Below are positions 35,691 to 44,726 of a stretch of DNA of 64,000 bases, piece by piece. Origin of the DNA: Rhizobium sp. TH2 (GTDB lineage: Bacteria; Pseudomonadota; Alphaproteobacteria; Rhizobiales; Rhizobiaceae); assembly GCF_024707525.1 (NCBI RefSeq), contig NZ_CP062231.1, positions 2,790,001-2,854,000 of the forward strand, in the 5' to 3' direction. Within the stretch, counting starts at the first letter, position 1. Every line of letters starts with the position of its first letter. The notes beneath the pieces are model-generated. The model did not search any database. It worked only from the letters and a program-made list of their open reading frames with translations, and was not told where the DNA came from. The translations under genes and the position numbers were made by a program.

Positions 35691-35722
35691 AAAGCGCGCC
35701 CATCGGCGCGCTTTCGATTTTC
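35691..35722 (+). terminator. Terminator of the RACo-like gene
   Basis: A 10-bp perfect stem AAAGCGCGCC / GGCGCGCTTT with a CATC loop is followed by CGATTTTC. It lies 18 bases after the stop and between convergent genes, so it may act in both directions. Confidence 0.85.
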
Positions 35723-35743
35723 TAGGTCTACGCAGCTGTTGAA

Positions 35744-36655
35744 CTACGCCGCCACGGCCGCCGCCGGCTGCATATCGAGGTCGCCAAGCGCGCTACGGAT
35801 ATAGTCCGCCACCGCAAGCGCGGGCTGGGACGCGCCCTTGCGCACCGCCAGACCGATATCGTAGCTGCCGAGGTCCGGCAGGCCATCGCGCTCGCCGAGC
35901 ACCACCATGTCGTCGCGCACCAGGAAGCGTGCCAGCGGCGCAATCGCGATATCGGCGCGGATCGCCGCGGTCTGGCCCATATGGCTGCCGCAGAAATAGG
36001 CGATGCGGAACTCGATCTCCGACTTGGTGAGCTCCTCCAGCGCCTTGGTGCGCCAGATGCAGCCGCTATCCCACACCGACACCGGCAGTGGAGTCTTGAG
36101 GTGTGCCTGACCGTGCTTCTTGCCGACCCAGACAAGCCGTTCCGTCATCACCCTTTCGGCGGGATCGGCGCGCACGGCATTGAGGAAATTGTAGAGCGTG
36201 AGATCAAGCCGCCCCTCCTCCACGCCGCGATGAAGATTGGCCGAGGACTCGATCGTCACATCGATGGCAAGCTGCGGCCATGTCTCGGAGAGATGCTTGA
36301 GAATGCCCGGCAGCATCAGCTCGCCGATATCGTCCGGCGCACCGAGCCTAACGATGCCGTTCATCTCCGGCACGACGAAGCGCGACACCGCCTCGTTGTT
36401 GAGCGCGATCATCCGCTTGGCATAGGAGAGCAGGATCTCGCCGTGATGGGTGAGCGTCACCGAGCGCGCGTCACGCCGGAAGAGCGGCACACGCAAAGTG
36501 TCCTCCAGCTTCTTGATCTGCATGGAAACCGCCGACGGCGTGCGGAACACCGCCTCGGCCGCCGTGGTAAAGTTACCCGTCTCCGAGATCGCGATGAACG
36601 TCTTCATAATGTCGAGTTCGAGCAGGGGCAGCGCCGCCGGAAGAGAATTCGCCAT
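35744..36655 (-). CDS. LysR-family transcriptional regulator
   Basis: The 303-residue protein has the N-terminal winged helix-turn-helix of LysR regulators (DIMKTFIAISETGNFTTAAE, then TPSAVSMQIKKLEDTL) and a periplasmic-binding-like effector domain (GIVRLGAPDDIGELMLPGIL). The effector is unknown. It is divergent from two DUF1127 mini-genes, an arrangement common in rhizobia, and probably regulates them or itself. I favour the ATG at 36655 over one 5 codons upstream. Confidence 0.9.
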   Translation of the reverse strand: MANSLPAALPLLELDIMKTFIAISETGNFTTAAEAVFRTPSAVSMQIKKLEDTLRVPLFRRDARSVTLTHHGEILLSYAKRMIALNNEAVSRFVVPEMNGIVRLGAPDDIGELMLPGILKHLSETWPQLAIDVTIESSANLHRGVEEGRLDLTLYNFLNAVRADPAERVMTERLVWVGKKHGQAHLKTPLPVSVWDSGCIWRTKALEELTKSEIEFRIAYFCGSHMGQTAAIRADIAIAPLARFLVRDDMVVLGERDGLPDLGSYDIGLAVRKGASQPALAVADYIRSALGDLDMQPAAAVAA

Positions 36656-36778
36656 CACATCCTCCATCAATTTTTCTGAATGACAACATCAGATCATTTC
36701 GTTTGATTGAACATCAAATGGAGCGCAAGGTCAAGATGTTCTCAATCGAACACCGAAAAAATATGAAGGAGAAAACCA

Positions 36779-36961
36779 ATGAAACTGCTCAAGATCATGC
36801 CGTCGACCGTCGCCGACTTTTTCGAAACCAGGGCGAGGCATGCCCGCAAGGCACGTCAGGACGCCCTTCTGCGCCGGGAGCTTTCGCGCCTTCCCCGCTA
36901 TGTCGCCGACGATATCCGCGAAGCCATCGACCAGCAACGTTCCGTCAATTTTCTTGATTGA
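36779..36961 (+). CDS. DUF1127 small protein (copy 1)
   Basis: The 60-residue Arg-rich protein ends in the DUF1127 motif (RRELSRLPRYVADDIREAI), preceded by a good AAGGAG site. Short DUF1127 proteins in alphaproteobacteria act in RNA maturation and phosphate or stress responses; the DUF1127 part can bind RNA. It stands 88 bases ahead of a second DUF1127 gene and opposite the LysR gene. Confidence 0.85.
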   Translation: MKLLKIMPSTVADFFETRARHARKARQDALLRRELSRLPRYVADDIREAIDQQRSVNFLD

Positions 36962-37049
36962 TTGCATAAGACATATTCGTTTGTCTTATGTGACAGGGAG
37001 AGTATCTTTCACAACAGAGGCCAAGCCTCACCAACAAAGGAGACTTGAA

Positions 37050-37238
37050 ATGCGTAGTACCACCTATGGGACCGGACAGTTTTCCGGCCACTCAAGCCAC
37101 TTCACCGGATCCCGTTTCATCGCGGCGATCGTCGCAAAGTGGCAGGATTACCGGATGATGCGCGACCTCGAATCGATGCCCTATTCCGTCATGAAGGACA
37201 TTGGTTTCCGGTCCGCGGAGCACAAGAATGCGAAGTGA
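37050..37238 (+). CDS. DUF1127 small protein (copy 2)
   Basis: The 62-residue protein has a Ser/Gly/His-rich N-terminus and a C-terminal DUF1127-like motif, YRMMRDLESMPYSVMKDIGF. AAAGGAGA precedes the start. The pair with copy 1 suggests duplication with divergent N-termini. The role is probably RNA binding or regulation, by family analogy only. Confidence 0.82.
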   Translation: MRSTTYGTGQFSGHSSHFTGSRFIAAIVAKWQDYRMMRDLESMPYSVMKDIGFRSAEHKNAK

Positions 37239-37395
37239 CAAAGCCATCGGCCGGTTCCGGAAATAGCCTTTAGGCGACACGTCCGGAGCCGGCATCCTAT
37301 TTCAGATTGCATCCATTTTATCTTTAGCCATTTCATATCCAGTTCGCGACGCCATTCGCACCTTCCCTGACGCAGCTATTTTAACCGTCCCGCCA

Positions 37396-37480
37396 ATGTG
37401 GCGCAAAAAATCCACTTCATGTCGCTATTGCGCAATTATTATGTGGCGCATATAGACCACTTTGTTCCGATGCGACATTG
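37396..37480 (+). promoter_or_regulatory. Upstream control region of the GlxA-like regulator
   Basis: Two direct repeats ATGTGGCGCA lie at 37396-37405 and 37441-37450, each followed 5-6 bases on by CCAC. An inverted pair ATGTCGC (37419-37425) / GCGACAT (37472-37478) also spans this region; its right arm lies immediately upstream of the ribosome site. AraC-family proteins often bind such direct or inverted half-sites, so autoregulation is plausible. Confidence 0.5.
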
Positions 37481-37491
37481 AGAGGAAGACC

Positions 37492-38535
37492 ATGCGGCCA
37501 GAAAGCTTTCCCCTGCCCAAGAAACCGGCGATCAAGCGGACGATCGTTTTCTTTCTGGTCCCCAACTTCACCATGCTGCCCTTCTCGGCGGCGGTGGAAA
37601 CCCTTCGCATCGCCAATCGCATGCTCGGCTACGAGGCCTATCAGTGGCGCCTCGCCTCGGTGGATGGCCAGCAAGTCTATTCCTCCTCCGGCATCGGCCT
37701 TGCGGCAAAGACCTCGCTGACTGAGGAGCGCAAGTTCCTTTCTGGCGAGATGCGGCCCAATATGGTTCTGGTCTGTTCGGGCATCTATGTCGAGGAATTC
37801 CGCAACAAGTCGGTCAACGCCTATCTGCGCGAAGTCTATAATCGCGGCATCGCGGTAGGCAGCCTCTGCACAGGCGCCCATGTGTTGGCCCAGGCCGGTC
37901 TGCTCAACGGCAAGCGCTGCGCGATCCATTGGGAGAACCTGCCCGGCTTCGCCGAAGCCTTCCCGCAGGCCGATGTACACGCCGATCTTTTCGAGATCGA
38001 CGGCAACATCTATACCTGCGCCGGCGGCACGGCATCCCTCGACATGGTGCTGCATTTCATCCGCCAGGATTTCGGCGAGAACCTCGTCAACCGGGTCTGC
38101 GAGCAGCACCTCACCGACCGCGTGCGTTCGGCGTCCGATCGCCAGCGCCTGCCGCTCCGCGCCCGTCTCGGCGTCCAGAACTCCAAGGTGCTCTCGATCA
38201 TCGAGATCATGGAGAACAACCTCGCCGAACCGTTGTCGCTGGTCGACATCGCCGACAAGGCCGGCCTTTCGCGCCGCCAGATCGAGCGCCTGTTCCGCCA
38301 GGAAATGGGCCGGTCTCCTGCCCGCTACTATCTCGAGATTCGCCTCGACCGAGCACGACACCTTCTGGTGCAGTCCTCGATGCCGGTGGTGGAGGTCGCG
38401 GTCGCCTGTGGCTTCGTCTCGGCCTCGCATTTCTCCAAGTGTTATCGCGAACTCTATGGCCGCTCGCCGCAGCAGGAACGCGCCGACCGCAAGCACCTGT
38501 CGACGATGCCGAGCATCAACGGCGCCGTGATGTAA
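37492..38535 (+). CDS. GlxA-family AraC regulator (GbdR-like)
   Basis: The 347-residue protein joins a DJ-1/PfpI-like amidotransferase-fold sensor with a C-terminal AraC double helix-turn-helix (VDIADKAGLSRRQIERLFRQ, VVEVAVACGFVSASHFSKCY). The sensor spans about residues 17-185, with GSLCTGAHVLAQAGLL at the nucleophile elbow. GbdR of Pseudomonas, which activates glycine betaine and dimethylglycine catabolism, has this architecture. The neighbouring betaine demethylation genes make it a strong candidate for their activator. The start at 37492 follows AGAGGAAG. Confidence 0.87.
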   Translation: MRPESFPLPKKPAIKRTIVFFLVPNFTMLPFSAAVETLRIANRMLGYEAYQWRLASVDGQQVYSSSGIGLAAKTSLTEERKFLSGEMRPNMVLVCSGIYVEEFRNKSVNAYLREVYNRGIAVGSLCTGAHVLAQAGLLNGKRCAIHWENLPGFAEAFPQADVHADLFEIDGNIYTCAGGTASLDMVLHFIRQDFGENLVNRVCEQHLTDRVRSASDRQRLPLRARLGVQNSKVLSIIEIMENNLAEPLSLVDIADKAGLSRRQIERLFRQEMGRSPARYYLEIRLDRARHLLVQSSMPVVEVAVACGFVSASHFSKCYRELYGRSPQQERADRKHLSTMPSINGAVM

Positions 38536-38559
38536 TTCGAACGAAGGTTTCGAAGGCTG

Positions 38560-39933
38560 TCAGGACGCGGCGATGCGCGCGACCTGATAATCGGAGAACA
38601 CGCGGTTGCGGCCGGAATGCTTCGCCAGATAGAGATACTGGTCGGCGGCGTTCAGATAGTTGTCGAACGTCTCGGCATCCGAAATGCTGGCAAGGCCCAT
38701 CGAAATGGTCACCGAAATGTCTTCGTCATCGACGACGACCTTGATAGCGGCAATCTCAATCCTGATGCGCTCGCAGAACTCGTAGGCTTGTTCGATATCG
38801 AGATTGGTGAACAGGATCGCGAATTCCTCGCCGCCGATACGAGCCGGCAAATGCTGCTTCTCACCCACAAGGGCAAGGATCTTGCGTGACACGGCCTTCA
38901 GCACCAGGTCGCCGATCTCATGGCCATGGGTGTCGTTGAGCCGCTTGAAATGGTCGATATCGAGCAGCGCCGCGCAGACCGGCGCCTGCTGACGCAGGCA
39001 GATATCCACCAGCTTCGGCCCGCGATCGAAAAAGTAGCGGCGATTGAGCAGGTCGGTCAGATAATCCCGCGATGCCATGCGCTGCAGCGATTGTATCCGC
39101 TTGTGGATCGTCAGAGTATGCACAAGCCGGCTTTCGACATCCGCAGGGCTTATCGGCAGGTGAACGAAATCGTCCCCACCCGCACCCAGGAAGCGTGCGA
39201 CATCATCGCGACCCTTGTTCTGCGAGAAGCCAATGACACGAACGGCATCGTCTCCGAAACGCGTCTTGAGCAGTTCCAGAAAGCAATAGCCGTCCTTTTC
39301 GGCAAGATCGTTCCGCACGACGACCAGTTCGGTATTCTGCGACGCATCCAGGATAGAGAGTGCCTCGGTCGTAGAGGTGCAGACACTGACCGTGAAACTG
39401 CAGCTCGCAAGCGCCGCCACCATCGCGGAATCGTTCTCGCCCTGGGGATCGACAAGTAGCAGCTGCGGCCGGCTCAGTGACAGCACACGGTCGACCGAAG
39501 AGCCAAGACTTTCAAGCGAGGACGGCGAGTTCTTGTAGACGATGTCCACGACGCCCTTGCTCATGATCTCTTCGCGCCGGCGCTCGCTAGTAAAGCCGGA
39601 GAATACGATCGAGGGTATGGCGCGCGCCTGCACTAGGTCCAGGGCCTCGCCATTGGCGGCATCGGCCAGACAAAGATCGAGGATGGCAAGACTGAAACCG
39701 CGCGTATCCGAATCGAGTTCGTGCCGAAGGGCGGCAAACGTGGCGCAGTGAATGACGATCAATCCAAAATTGCCTTCGAGCAGGCTTCTTACAGCAAAGG
39801 AGTAGAGCCGGGTGTCCTCAACGAGAAGCACGCGTTGGCCTTCGAATTTCTTCGGCCGTGTCGCCCTGCTTACAGTGTTGCGAAACCCCACGTCAGGCCG
39901 TCCCCTTGCACTCGTCCCCGTAACCGGCCTCAT
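38560..39933 (-). CDS. PleD-like response regulator with diguanylate cyclase domain
   Basis: The 457-residue protein has two receiver domains and a GGDEF domain. REC1 (about residues 30-150) keeps the acidic pocket (LLVEDT) and the phospho-acceptor Asp in AILDLCL. REC2 (about 155-275) seems degenerate, as the acceptor position in VVVRNDL does not fit. The GGDEF domain (about 295-450) has DIDHFKRLNDTHGHEIGD and an intact GGEEF active site, so it should make c-di-GMP. I see no clear RxxD inhibitory site. The start is uncertain; a TTG at 40053 would add 40 residues. It lies next to a related double-receiver protein on the same strand. Confidence 0.86.
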   Translation of the reverse strand: MRPVTGTSARGRPDVGFRNTVSRATRPKKFEGQRVLLVEDTRLYSFAVRSLLEGNFGLIVIHCATFAALRHELDSDTRGFSLAILDLCLADAANGEALDLVQARAIPSIVFSGFTSERRREEIMSKGVVDIVYKNSPSSLESLGSSVDRVLSLSRPQLLLVDPQGENDSAMVAALASCSFTVSVCTSTTEALSILDASQNTELVVVRNDLAEKDGYCFLELLKTRFGDDAVRVIGFSQNKGRDDVARFLGAGGDDFVHLPISPADVESRLVHTLTIHKRIQSLQRMASRDYLTDLLNRRYFFDRGPKLVDICLRQQAPVCAALLDIDHFKRLNDTHGHEIGDLVLKAVSRKILALVGEKQHLPARIGGEEFAILFTNLDIEQAYEFCERIRIEIAAIKVVVDDEDISVTISMGLASISDAETFDNYLNAADQYLYLAKHSGRNRVFSDYQVARIAAS

Positions 39934-40126
39934 CGCGACATCCGGATAGACCGCCTTCAGCGTGACGCCCAGCAGCTTGATTTCAGACCCGCACGTTATT
40001 CCCGGCGTGCTTTCAAAACGGTTAACCCTGCCCGGATTTGATACCGTTTTCAAAATTTGAACGCGTTAGAACTAACAATATTCAAATAGAAAGAACGAAT
40101 TTACTGGGAACCCGGTAAATCCCGCT

Positions 40127-40963
40127 TCACGCCTTCTTCTGACGGGAGATCAGATACTTCATCTGCGAAAGCGTATCGAGGTTCTGGTTGACCCGACAGT
40201 AGAACTCTTCATCGATGAAGGGGCGCATCATGAAGTCGTTGCCGCCGGCTTTGAGGAACCGTGCAGAAAGCAGGCGGTCGGTGGAAGAAGAAACACCGAC
40301 GATCCTGAGTTGATGCGAGCCGATATGCGCGCGGACCCGGCGCGTGAGTTCGAACCCGTCGATATCGGGCATGTTGTAATCGGTGATCATCAGCGTGATG
40401 TCGCGATTGGCCTTGAGAATATCGAGTGCCTTCTGGCCGTTCTCTGCGACGCTAACCTTGAAATTGTAGCGCTTCAACCGTGTGGTCAGCAGCGCCCGCG
40501 CGGTCTGGCTGTCATCGACGATCAAGACATGGTGATGATGGTTGGTCAGGAACCGGCAGACGGCCTCGGCAAGCATATCGACCGCAAAGACGCTGTCCTT
40601 GATGATGTAATCGACGATCTGGTTGGAAAGCAGCTTATCGCGGGTCGTGTCCTGCAGCGTGCCGGTGAACACGATGGTCGGGATCGAGACATCGACGAGA
40701 TAGTCGAGCGCCTCGCCCTGCTCCGCCCCGGGGAGATTCATGTTGGAGATTGCAAGGCGGATGGGCTGGTCCGATTTCTCATTGGCGACCTGCATCTCCT
40801 CGAAGGTGCGGCAGATTTCGACGTCGATCTGCAAAAGCTCCTTGAACCGCTGGCTGATCATCGAGGTGAAGACGTTGGAATCCTCGGCGACGAGGATCCG
40901 GTTGCCTTTCAGCGACTGACCGGAATAGTGCATTCCGGAAACACCCAAGAAATCCATGTCCAC
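40127..40963 (-). CDS. Tandem-receiver response regulator without output domain
   Basis: The 278-residue protein consists of two receiver domains. In REC1 (about residues 20-140) the acceptor Asp position reads LAISNMNL, with Asn instead of Asp, so it may not be phosphorylated. REC2 (about 145-265) has VLIVDDS and an intact LMITDYNMPD. It resembles the REC-REC part of PleD and the product of the gene 74 bases downstream, and may act as a phosphate sink or dimer partner for that diguanylate cyclase. Confidence 0.87.
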   Translation of the reverse strand: MDMDFLGVSGMHYSGQSLKGNRILVAEDSNVFTSMISQRFKELLQIDVEICRTFEEMQVANEKSDQPIRLAISNMNLPGAEQGEALDYLVDVSIPTIVFTGTLQDTTRDKLLSNQIVDYIIKDSVFAVDMLAEAVCRFLTNHHHHVLIVDDSQTARALLTTRLKRYNFKVSVAENGQKALDILKANRDITLMITDYNMPDIDGFELTRRVRAHIGSHQLRIVGVSSSTDRLLSARFLKAGGNDFMMRPFIDEEFYCRVNQNLDTLSQMKYLISRQKKA

Positions 40964-41125
40964 CCTTCTTAGAAATCGATTGTTACGGGCAGCAATAGCA
41001 GCCGAGCTTTTTCGGAAGAGTTAAGATTCCACCATCGGAAATCGCACGATTGTAAAGAGTCCGGCTTCCCCAGCGATTTTCGAGGCTGCGCATTCGGCAA
41101 ATGGCGCGCGAAGACGGTACGACAA

Positions 41126-41157
41126 CGAAAATGCCGCCGGATGGATCATCCGGCGGC
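41126..41157 (-). terminator. Terminator of the flavin dehydrogenase gene
   Basis: A perfect 11-bp stem GCCGCCGGATG / CATCCGGCGGC with a 3-base loop lies 44 bases beyond the stop on the minus strand. Read on that strand it is followed by ATTTTCG. Confidence 0.82.
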
Positions 41158-41200
41158 ACAATTCAGATGCCAATGCCTGATCAGACGGACGCTGTCCGAA

Positions 41201-43762
41201 TCATGTCCTGGGCTTGAGATTCTGCGGATCGTAGAGCGGCTTGTAGCCGACGCCCGCGACCTCGACCGGATAGATCTCGTCGAAATACGAGACTTCGAGC
41301 TTGCGGCCTTCCTGGCAGTAGGACCAGGGGAGATAGGCAAGCGCGATGTTCTTGCCGATCGTCGGGCCATAGGCGACCGAGGTCGTGTAGGAACGGCGGC
41401 CGAGCTCGTCGATCAGCACTTCCTTGGTGTCCGGGTCCATCACCGGCATCGTGCCGACAGGGTAGCGCTTGACGCCCTTGGAGTCAGTGTTCTCGCTCAT
41501 GACGAGCGTGCAGAGCATCGCAGGCTGATGTTCACGTGCCTTGTATTCGAGGTGCTTGGCCTTGCCGCGGAAGTCGGACTCCTTGACCTTCGGGCGCGCA
41601 AGATCGGCCTCGATGAGGTTGTACTGGGTGAGCAGATCGGCGTTCTGGAGACGCAGGCTCTTTTCCATGCGGCGCGAGTTCGCATAGGTCTCGACGCCGA
41701 AGGCCATGACGCCTGTCGAACGTAGCGCATCCCAGACGGCGAGGCCGTCCTCGTATTTCATATGCAGTTCCCAGCCCTGCTCGCCGACATAGGAGATGCG
41801 GAAGGCGGTGACATTCTTTCCGCCGATCTCGATTTGCTTGATCTGTGCGAAGGCGAAGTTCTCCTGGTCGAGCCCAGCCGGATCCTTGACGACCTTCTTC
41901 AGCGTGTCACGGGCGTTGGGACCCCAGATGCCGATGGTGATGAACTTCTCGGTCACGTCGGTGATGGTGACGTCGAGGCCGCGATCCTCGGCAACGCGCT
42001 TCATGTAATGGAAGTCGCGCGGGCCGGCGTCGGCGCCGTTGATCAGGCGGCAGCGGTCGGCCATGCGGATGACAGTGAAGTCGGCGCGCACCATGCCCTC
42101 GTCGTCGAGGAAGTGGGTGTAGATACCCTTACCGATATTACCGTCGCCGCCGATCTTTGCGGCGCAGAGCCACTCCAGCAGTTCGACATGATCGGGGCCT
42201 TCGATATCGACCATATGGAAATGCGAGAGATTGACGATGCCGCAATCCTCGGTCATCGCCAGATGTTCGGCATTGGAAACGCGCCAGAAATGGCGGTTGT
42301 CCCACTCATTCTCGCGCACTGGAATGCGGTTGCCATATTTCTCCAGCAGGTGCTCGTTGGCGGCATAGCCATGGGCGCGTTCCCAGCCGCCGAGTTCCAT
42401 GAAATAGCCGCCGAGTTCCTTCTCACGCTCATGGAAGGGCGAGCGCTTGACGCCACGACCGGTGCCATAGGGTTCGCGGGTGTGGACAGCCGGGAAATAG
42501 ACCTTCTGGGCGGCTTCGAAGCAGCGGCCTTCGATGAACTTCTCTTCCAACTGGTGCGGGTAAAAGCGTGCGTAATCGATCGAGTTGTGGTCGATCTCGG
42601 TGCGGCCGTCGGTCATCCAGTCGGCGATCAGCTTGCCATAGCCCGGGCCGTCCTTGACCCAGATTGCGCAGCAATACCACAGGCCGCGCACCTTCTGGCT
42701 CTCGCCACAGGATGGGCCGCCGGCGGCGGAAACCTGCAGCAGGCCGTTGAAGGAATGACCTTCGTTATAACCGATCTCACCGAGGATCGGCGTCAGCTCG
42801 ATCGCCTTTTCAAGTGGCTCGAGGATCTGTTCCATCTCGAGGTCGCGCTGCGATGGCGACAGCCGGGCCTGGTTCTTTTCCAGGATGTCGCGCGGATGGC
42901 AGAGGCGCGGATTGGTCTGCTCGTAATAGCCCCATTCGATCTGGCCGCCCTCGGTCGTCTTTGGGTCGCCGGTGTCGCGCATATAGGCGGAATTGCCCTG
43001 GTCGCGGAGCAGCGGGAAGCCGATTTCCTTTCCGGTGCCCTCGAACTCATTGTAGGGGCCGAAGAAGGTCAGCGGATGGTCGACCGGCATGATCGGCAGG
43101 TCCTCGCCGACCATTTCGGCGATCAGGCGACCCCAGATGCCGGCGCAGACGATGACGTGATCGGCCATGATGGTGCCGCGATGGGTGACGACGCCCTTGA
43201 TATGGCCGTTCTCGACGATCAGCGACTGGGCCGGGGTGTTGGAATAGGACTGGAGCTTGCCGGACTTCTCCGCCGCGTCGACCAGCTTGCCGGCGACGGT
43301 CTGCGAGCGCGGAATGACGAGGCCGGCATCGGGGTCGAACATGCCGCCCATCACCTTGTCTTCCTCGATCAGCGGGAACATCGCCTTGATCTCGGCCGGG
43401 CCTACATAATGGGCGCGGGTGCCGAAGGCCTTGGCGGAGGAGAGCTTGCGCTTGATCTCTTCCATCCAGGTGTCGTCGCCGGCGCGTGCGACCTCCAGGC
43501 CGCCGATGCGGGCGTAGTGGCCCATCTTCTCGTAGAAATCGATCGAATACTGGGTGGTCCAGACCGAGAGATAATCGTGGCTGGTCGTATAGCAGAAGTC
43601 GGAGGCATGCGCCGTCGAACCAATGTCGGTCGGAATCCCTGACTTGTCGATGCCGACGATATCGTCCCAACCGCGTTCGATCAGATGATGGGCGATCGAG
43701 GCGCCGACAATGCCGCCCAAACCGATGATGACGACCTTAGCCTTTTGCGGAAACTCTGCCAT
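41201..43762 (-). CDS. Dimethylglycine/sarcosine dehydrogenase-like FAD and folate enzyme
   Basis: The 853-residue protein has the architecture of dimethylglycine dehydrogenase. An N-terminal DAO-type FAD domain (VVIIGLGGIVGASIAHHL, residues 10-27) is followed by an FAO_M-like central domain and a GcvT aminomethyltransferase-type folate domain. The GcvT part spans about residues 430-835, with LSHFHMVDIEGPDH and YVGEQGWELHM. Such enzymes oxidatively remove an N-methyl group and pass it to tetrahydrofolate as methylene-THF. It would take the dimethylglycine made by Bmt and the MttB-like system. It lies 2.7 kb past the GlxA-like regulator and has a TGTCG palindrome upstream. The start at 43762 fits the FAD fold. 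Confidence 0.88.
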   Translation of the reverse strand: MAEFPQKAKVVIIGLGGIVGASIAHHLIERGWDDIVGIDKSGIPTDIGSTAHASDFCYTTSHDYLSVWTTQYSIDFYEKMGHYARIGGLEVARAGDDTWMEEIKRKLSSAKAFGTRAHYVGPAEIKAMFPLIEEDKVMGGMFDPDAGLVIPRSQTVAGKLVDAAEKSGKLQSYSNTPAQSLIVENGHIKGVVTHRGTIMADHVIVCAGIWGRLIAEMVGEDLPIMPVDHPLTFFGPYNEFEGTGKEIGFPLLRDQGNSAYMRDTGDPKTTEGGQIEWGYYEQTNPRLCHPRDILEKNQARLSPSQRDLEMEQILEPLEKAIELTPILGEIGYNEGHSFNGLLQVSAAGGPSCGESQKVRGLWYCCAIWVKDGPGYGKLIADWMTDGRTEIDHNSIDYARFYPHQLEEKFIEGRCFEAAQKVYFPAVHTREPYGTGRGVKRSPFHEREKELGGYFMELGGWERAHGYAANEHLLEKYGNRIPVRENEWDNRHFWRVSNAEHLAMTEDCGIVNLSHFHMVDIEGPDHVELLEWLCAAKIGGDGNIGKGIYTHFLDDEGMVRADFTVIRMADRCRLINGADAGPRDFHYMKRVAEDRGLDVTITDVTEKFITIGIWGPNARDTLKKVVKDPAGLDQENFAFAQIKQIEIGGKNVTAFRISYVGEQGWELHMKYEDGLAVWDALRSTGVMAFGVETYANSRRMEKSLRLQNADLLTQYNLIEADLARPKVKESDFRGKAKHLEYKAREHQPAMLCTLVMSENTDSKGVKRYPVGTMPVMDPDTKEVLIDELGRRSYTTSVAYGPTIGKNIALAYLPWSYCQEGRKLEVSYFDEIYPVEVAGVGYKPLYDPQNLKPRT

Positions 43763-43807
43763 TGATGCGACCCCGATTGAAATTTGCGCGGATATTAGGG
43801 CGTGCGG

Positions 43808-43837
43808 GAATGTCGTTGCAGCCTGTCTGCGACATTC
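43808..43837. promoter_or_regulatory. Candidate operator GAATGTCG-N14-CGACATTC
   Basis: A perfect 8-bp inverted repeat with a 14-base spacer lies 46-75 bases upstream of the dehydrogenase start. The 9-mer TGCGACATT within it also occurs directly upstream of the GlxA-like regulator (37471-37479). It is a plausible site for that regulator. Confidence 0.5.
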
Positions 43838-43868
43838 TTCAAATACTGCACGACCCGGCCCAAATGTT

Positions 43869-44642
43869 CTAGCCAGCCGGGATCAGAATGACCAGTTTGT
43901 GGTCGGGGCGATCGGATGGGCGAAAGGTATGCTGCTCGTAAGAGAGCCGACCGCGCGCGGGATGCGAAAAGACACGCACACCCCCTTCCCGGTCGAGCAC
44001 CGTCTGCTCGCTCCAGGCCTTGGCGAAGAACGGGCTCTGCTGGCGAAGCGTCGTGAGAAGCGCATTCATTTCCGGGTCGTGCAGGCTGTGGCTGTAATCG
44101 GCGCGAAACTCGGCGAGCACCCGCCGCGCCCGGTCTTCCCAATCCGGGATCAGCGCCCGTGATGCCGGGTCGAGAAAGATGTAGCGCAACAGGTTGCGCT
44201 GGTGGCCATCGCCAAGCCAGCCGATGAACAGCTCTTCCGCCGCCTCGTTCCAGGCGCAGGCATTCCAGAAGCGGTCCAGTCTATAGGCCGGATGATCGAT
44301 TGCCGCGACCGTGGCTCGCAGGGATGACGGCGCATCCTCGGCATCCGTATGCGCTGCCGCATCCGGATCGCGGCGGCCAGCGAGATCGAACATATAAGCG
44401 CGCTCGGCACGGGTGAGTTGCAGGGCCTTTGCCAGCCGGCCCAGCGCATGCGGCGACGCCTGCACATCGCGCGCCTGCTCGATCCAGGCGCACCATGTGG
44501 CGCTGATTCCCGCGCGCGCCGCAAGCTCCTCCCGCCTGAGGCCAGGCGTCCGCCGCCGCCCGGCCGGCTGGTCCGGGATCAGCCGTTCGCGACGGGCGCG
44601 GACGAACTCCCCCAGCAATCTCTTTTGATCGTCTTCGAACAT
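43869..44642 (-). CDS. XRE-family regulator with MmyB-like ligand-binding domain
   Basis: The 257-residue protein has an N-terminal helix-turn-helix (TPGLRREELAARAGISATWC) with the RRTPGLRREELA segment typical of the MmyB-type family. A C-terminal MmyB-like ligand-binding domain follows (YRLDRFWNACAWNEAAEELF, then NLLRYIFLDPASR). These proteins typically repress divergent oxidoreductase or methyltransferase genes; here a methyltransferase gene starts 84 bases away on the other strand. The ligand is unknown. The start at 44642 fits the family. Confidence 0.88.
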   Translation of the reverse strand: MFEDDQKRLLGEFVRARRERLIPDQPAGRRRTPGLRREELAARAGISATWCAWIEQARDVQASPHALGRLAKALQLTRAERAYMFDLAGRRDPDAAAHTDAEDAPSSLRATVAAIDHPAYRLDRFWNACAWNEAAEELFIGWLGDGHQRNLLRYIFLDPASRALIPDWEDRARRVLAEFRADYSHSLHDPEMNALLTTLRQQSPFFAKAWSEQTVLDREGGVRVFSHPARGRLSYEQHTFRPSDRPDHKLVILIPAG

Positions 44643-44650
44643 GGAAGGGT

Positions 44651-44687
44651 TTATAACAGGATAACCTCTCCTCTTGTAACAGAATAA
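44651..44687. promoter_or_regulatory. Direct repeats in the divergent promoter of the XRE regulator
   Basis: TATAACAGGATAA (44652-44664) and TGTAACAGAATAA (44675-44687) match at 11 of 13 positions and start 23 bases apart, about two helical turns. They are likely operator half-sites for the MmyB-like regulator controlling itself and the methyltransferase gene. Confidence 0.6.
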
Positions 44688-44726
44688 TTCCGTGACATGC
44701 TCCGCGCAAATCGAAGGAGAAAAACG

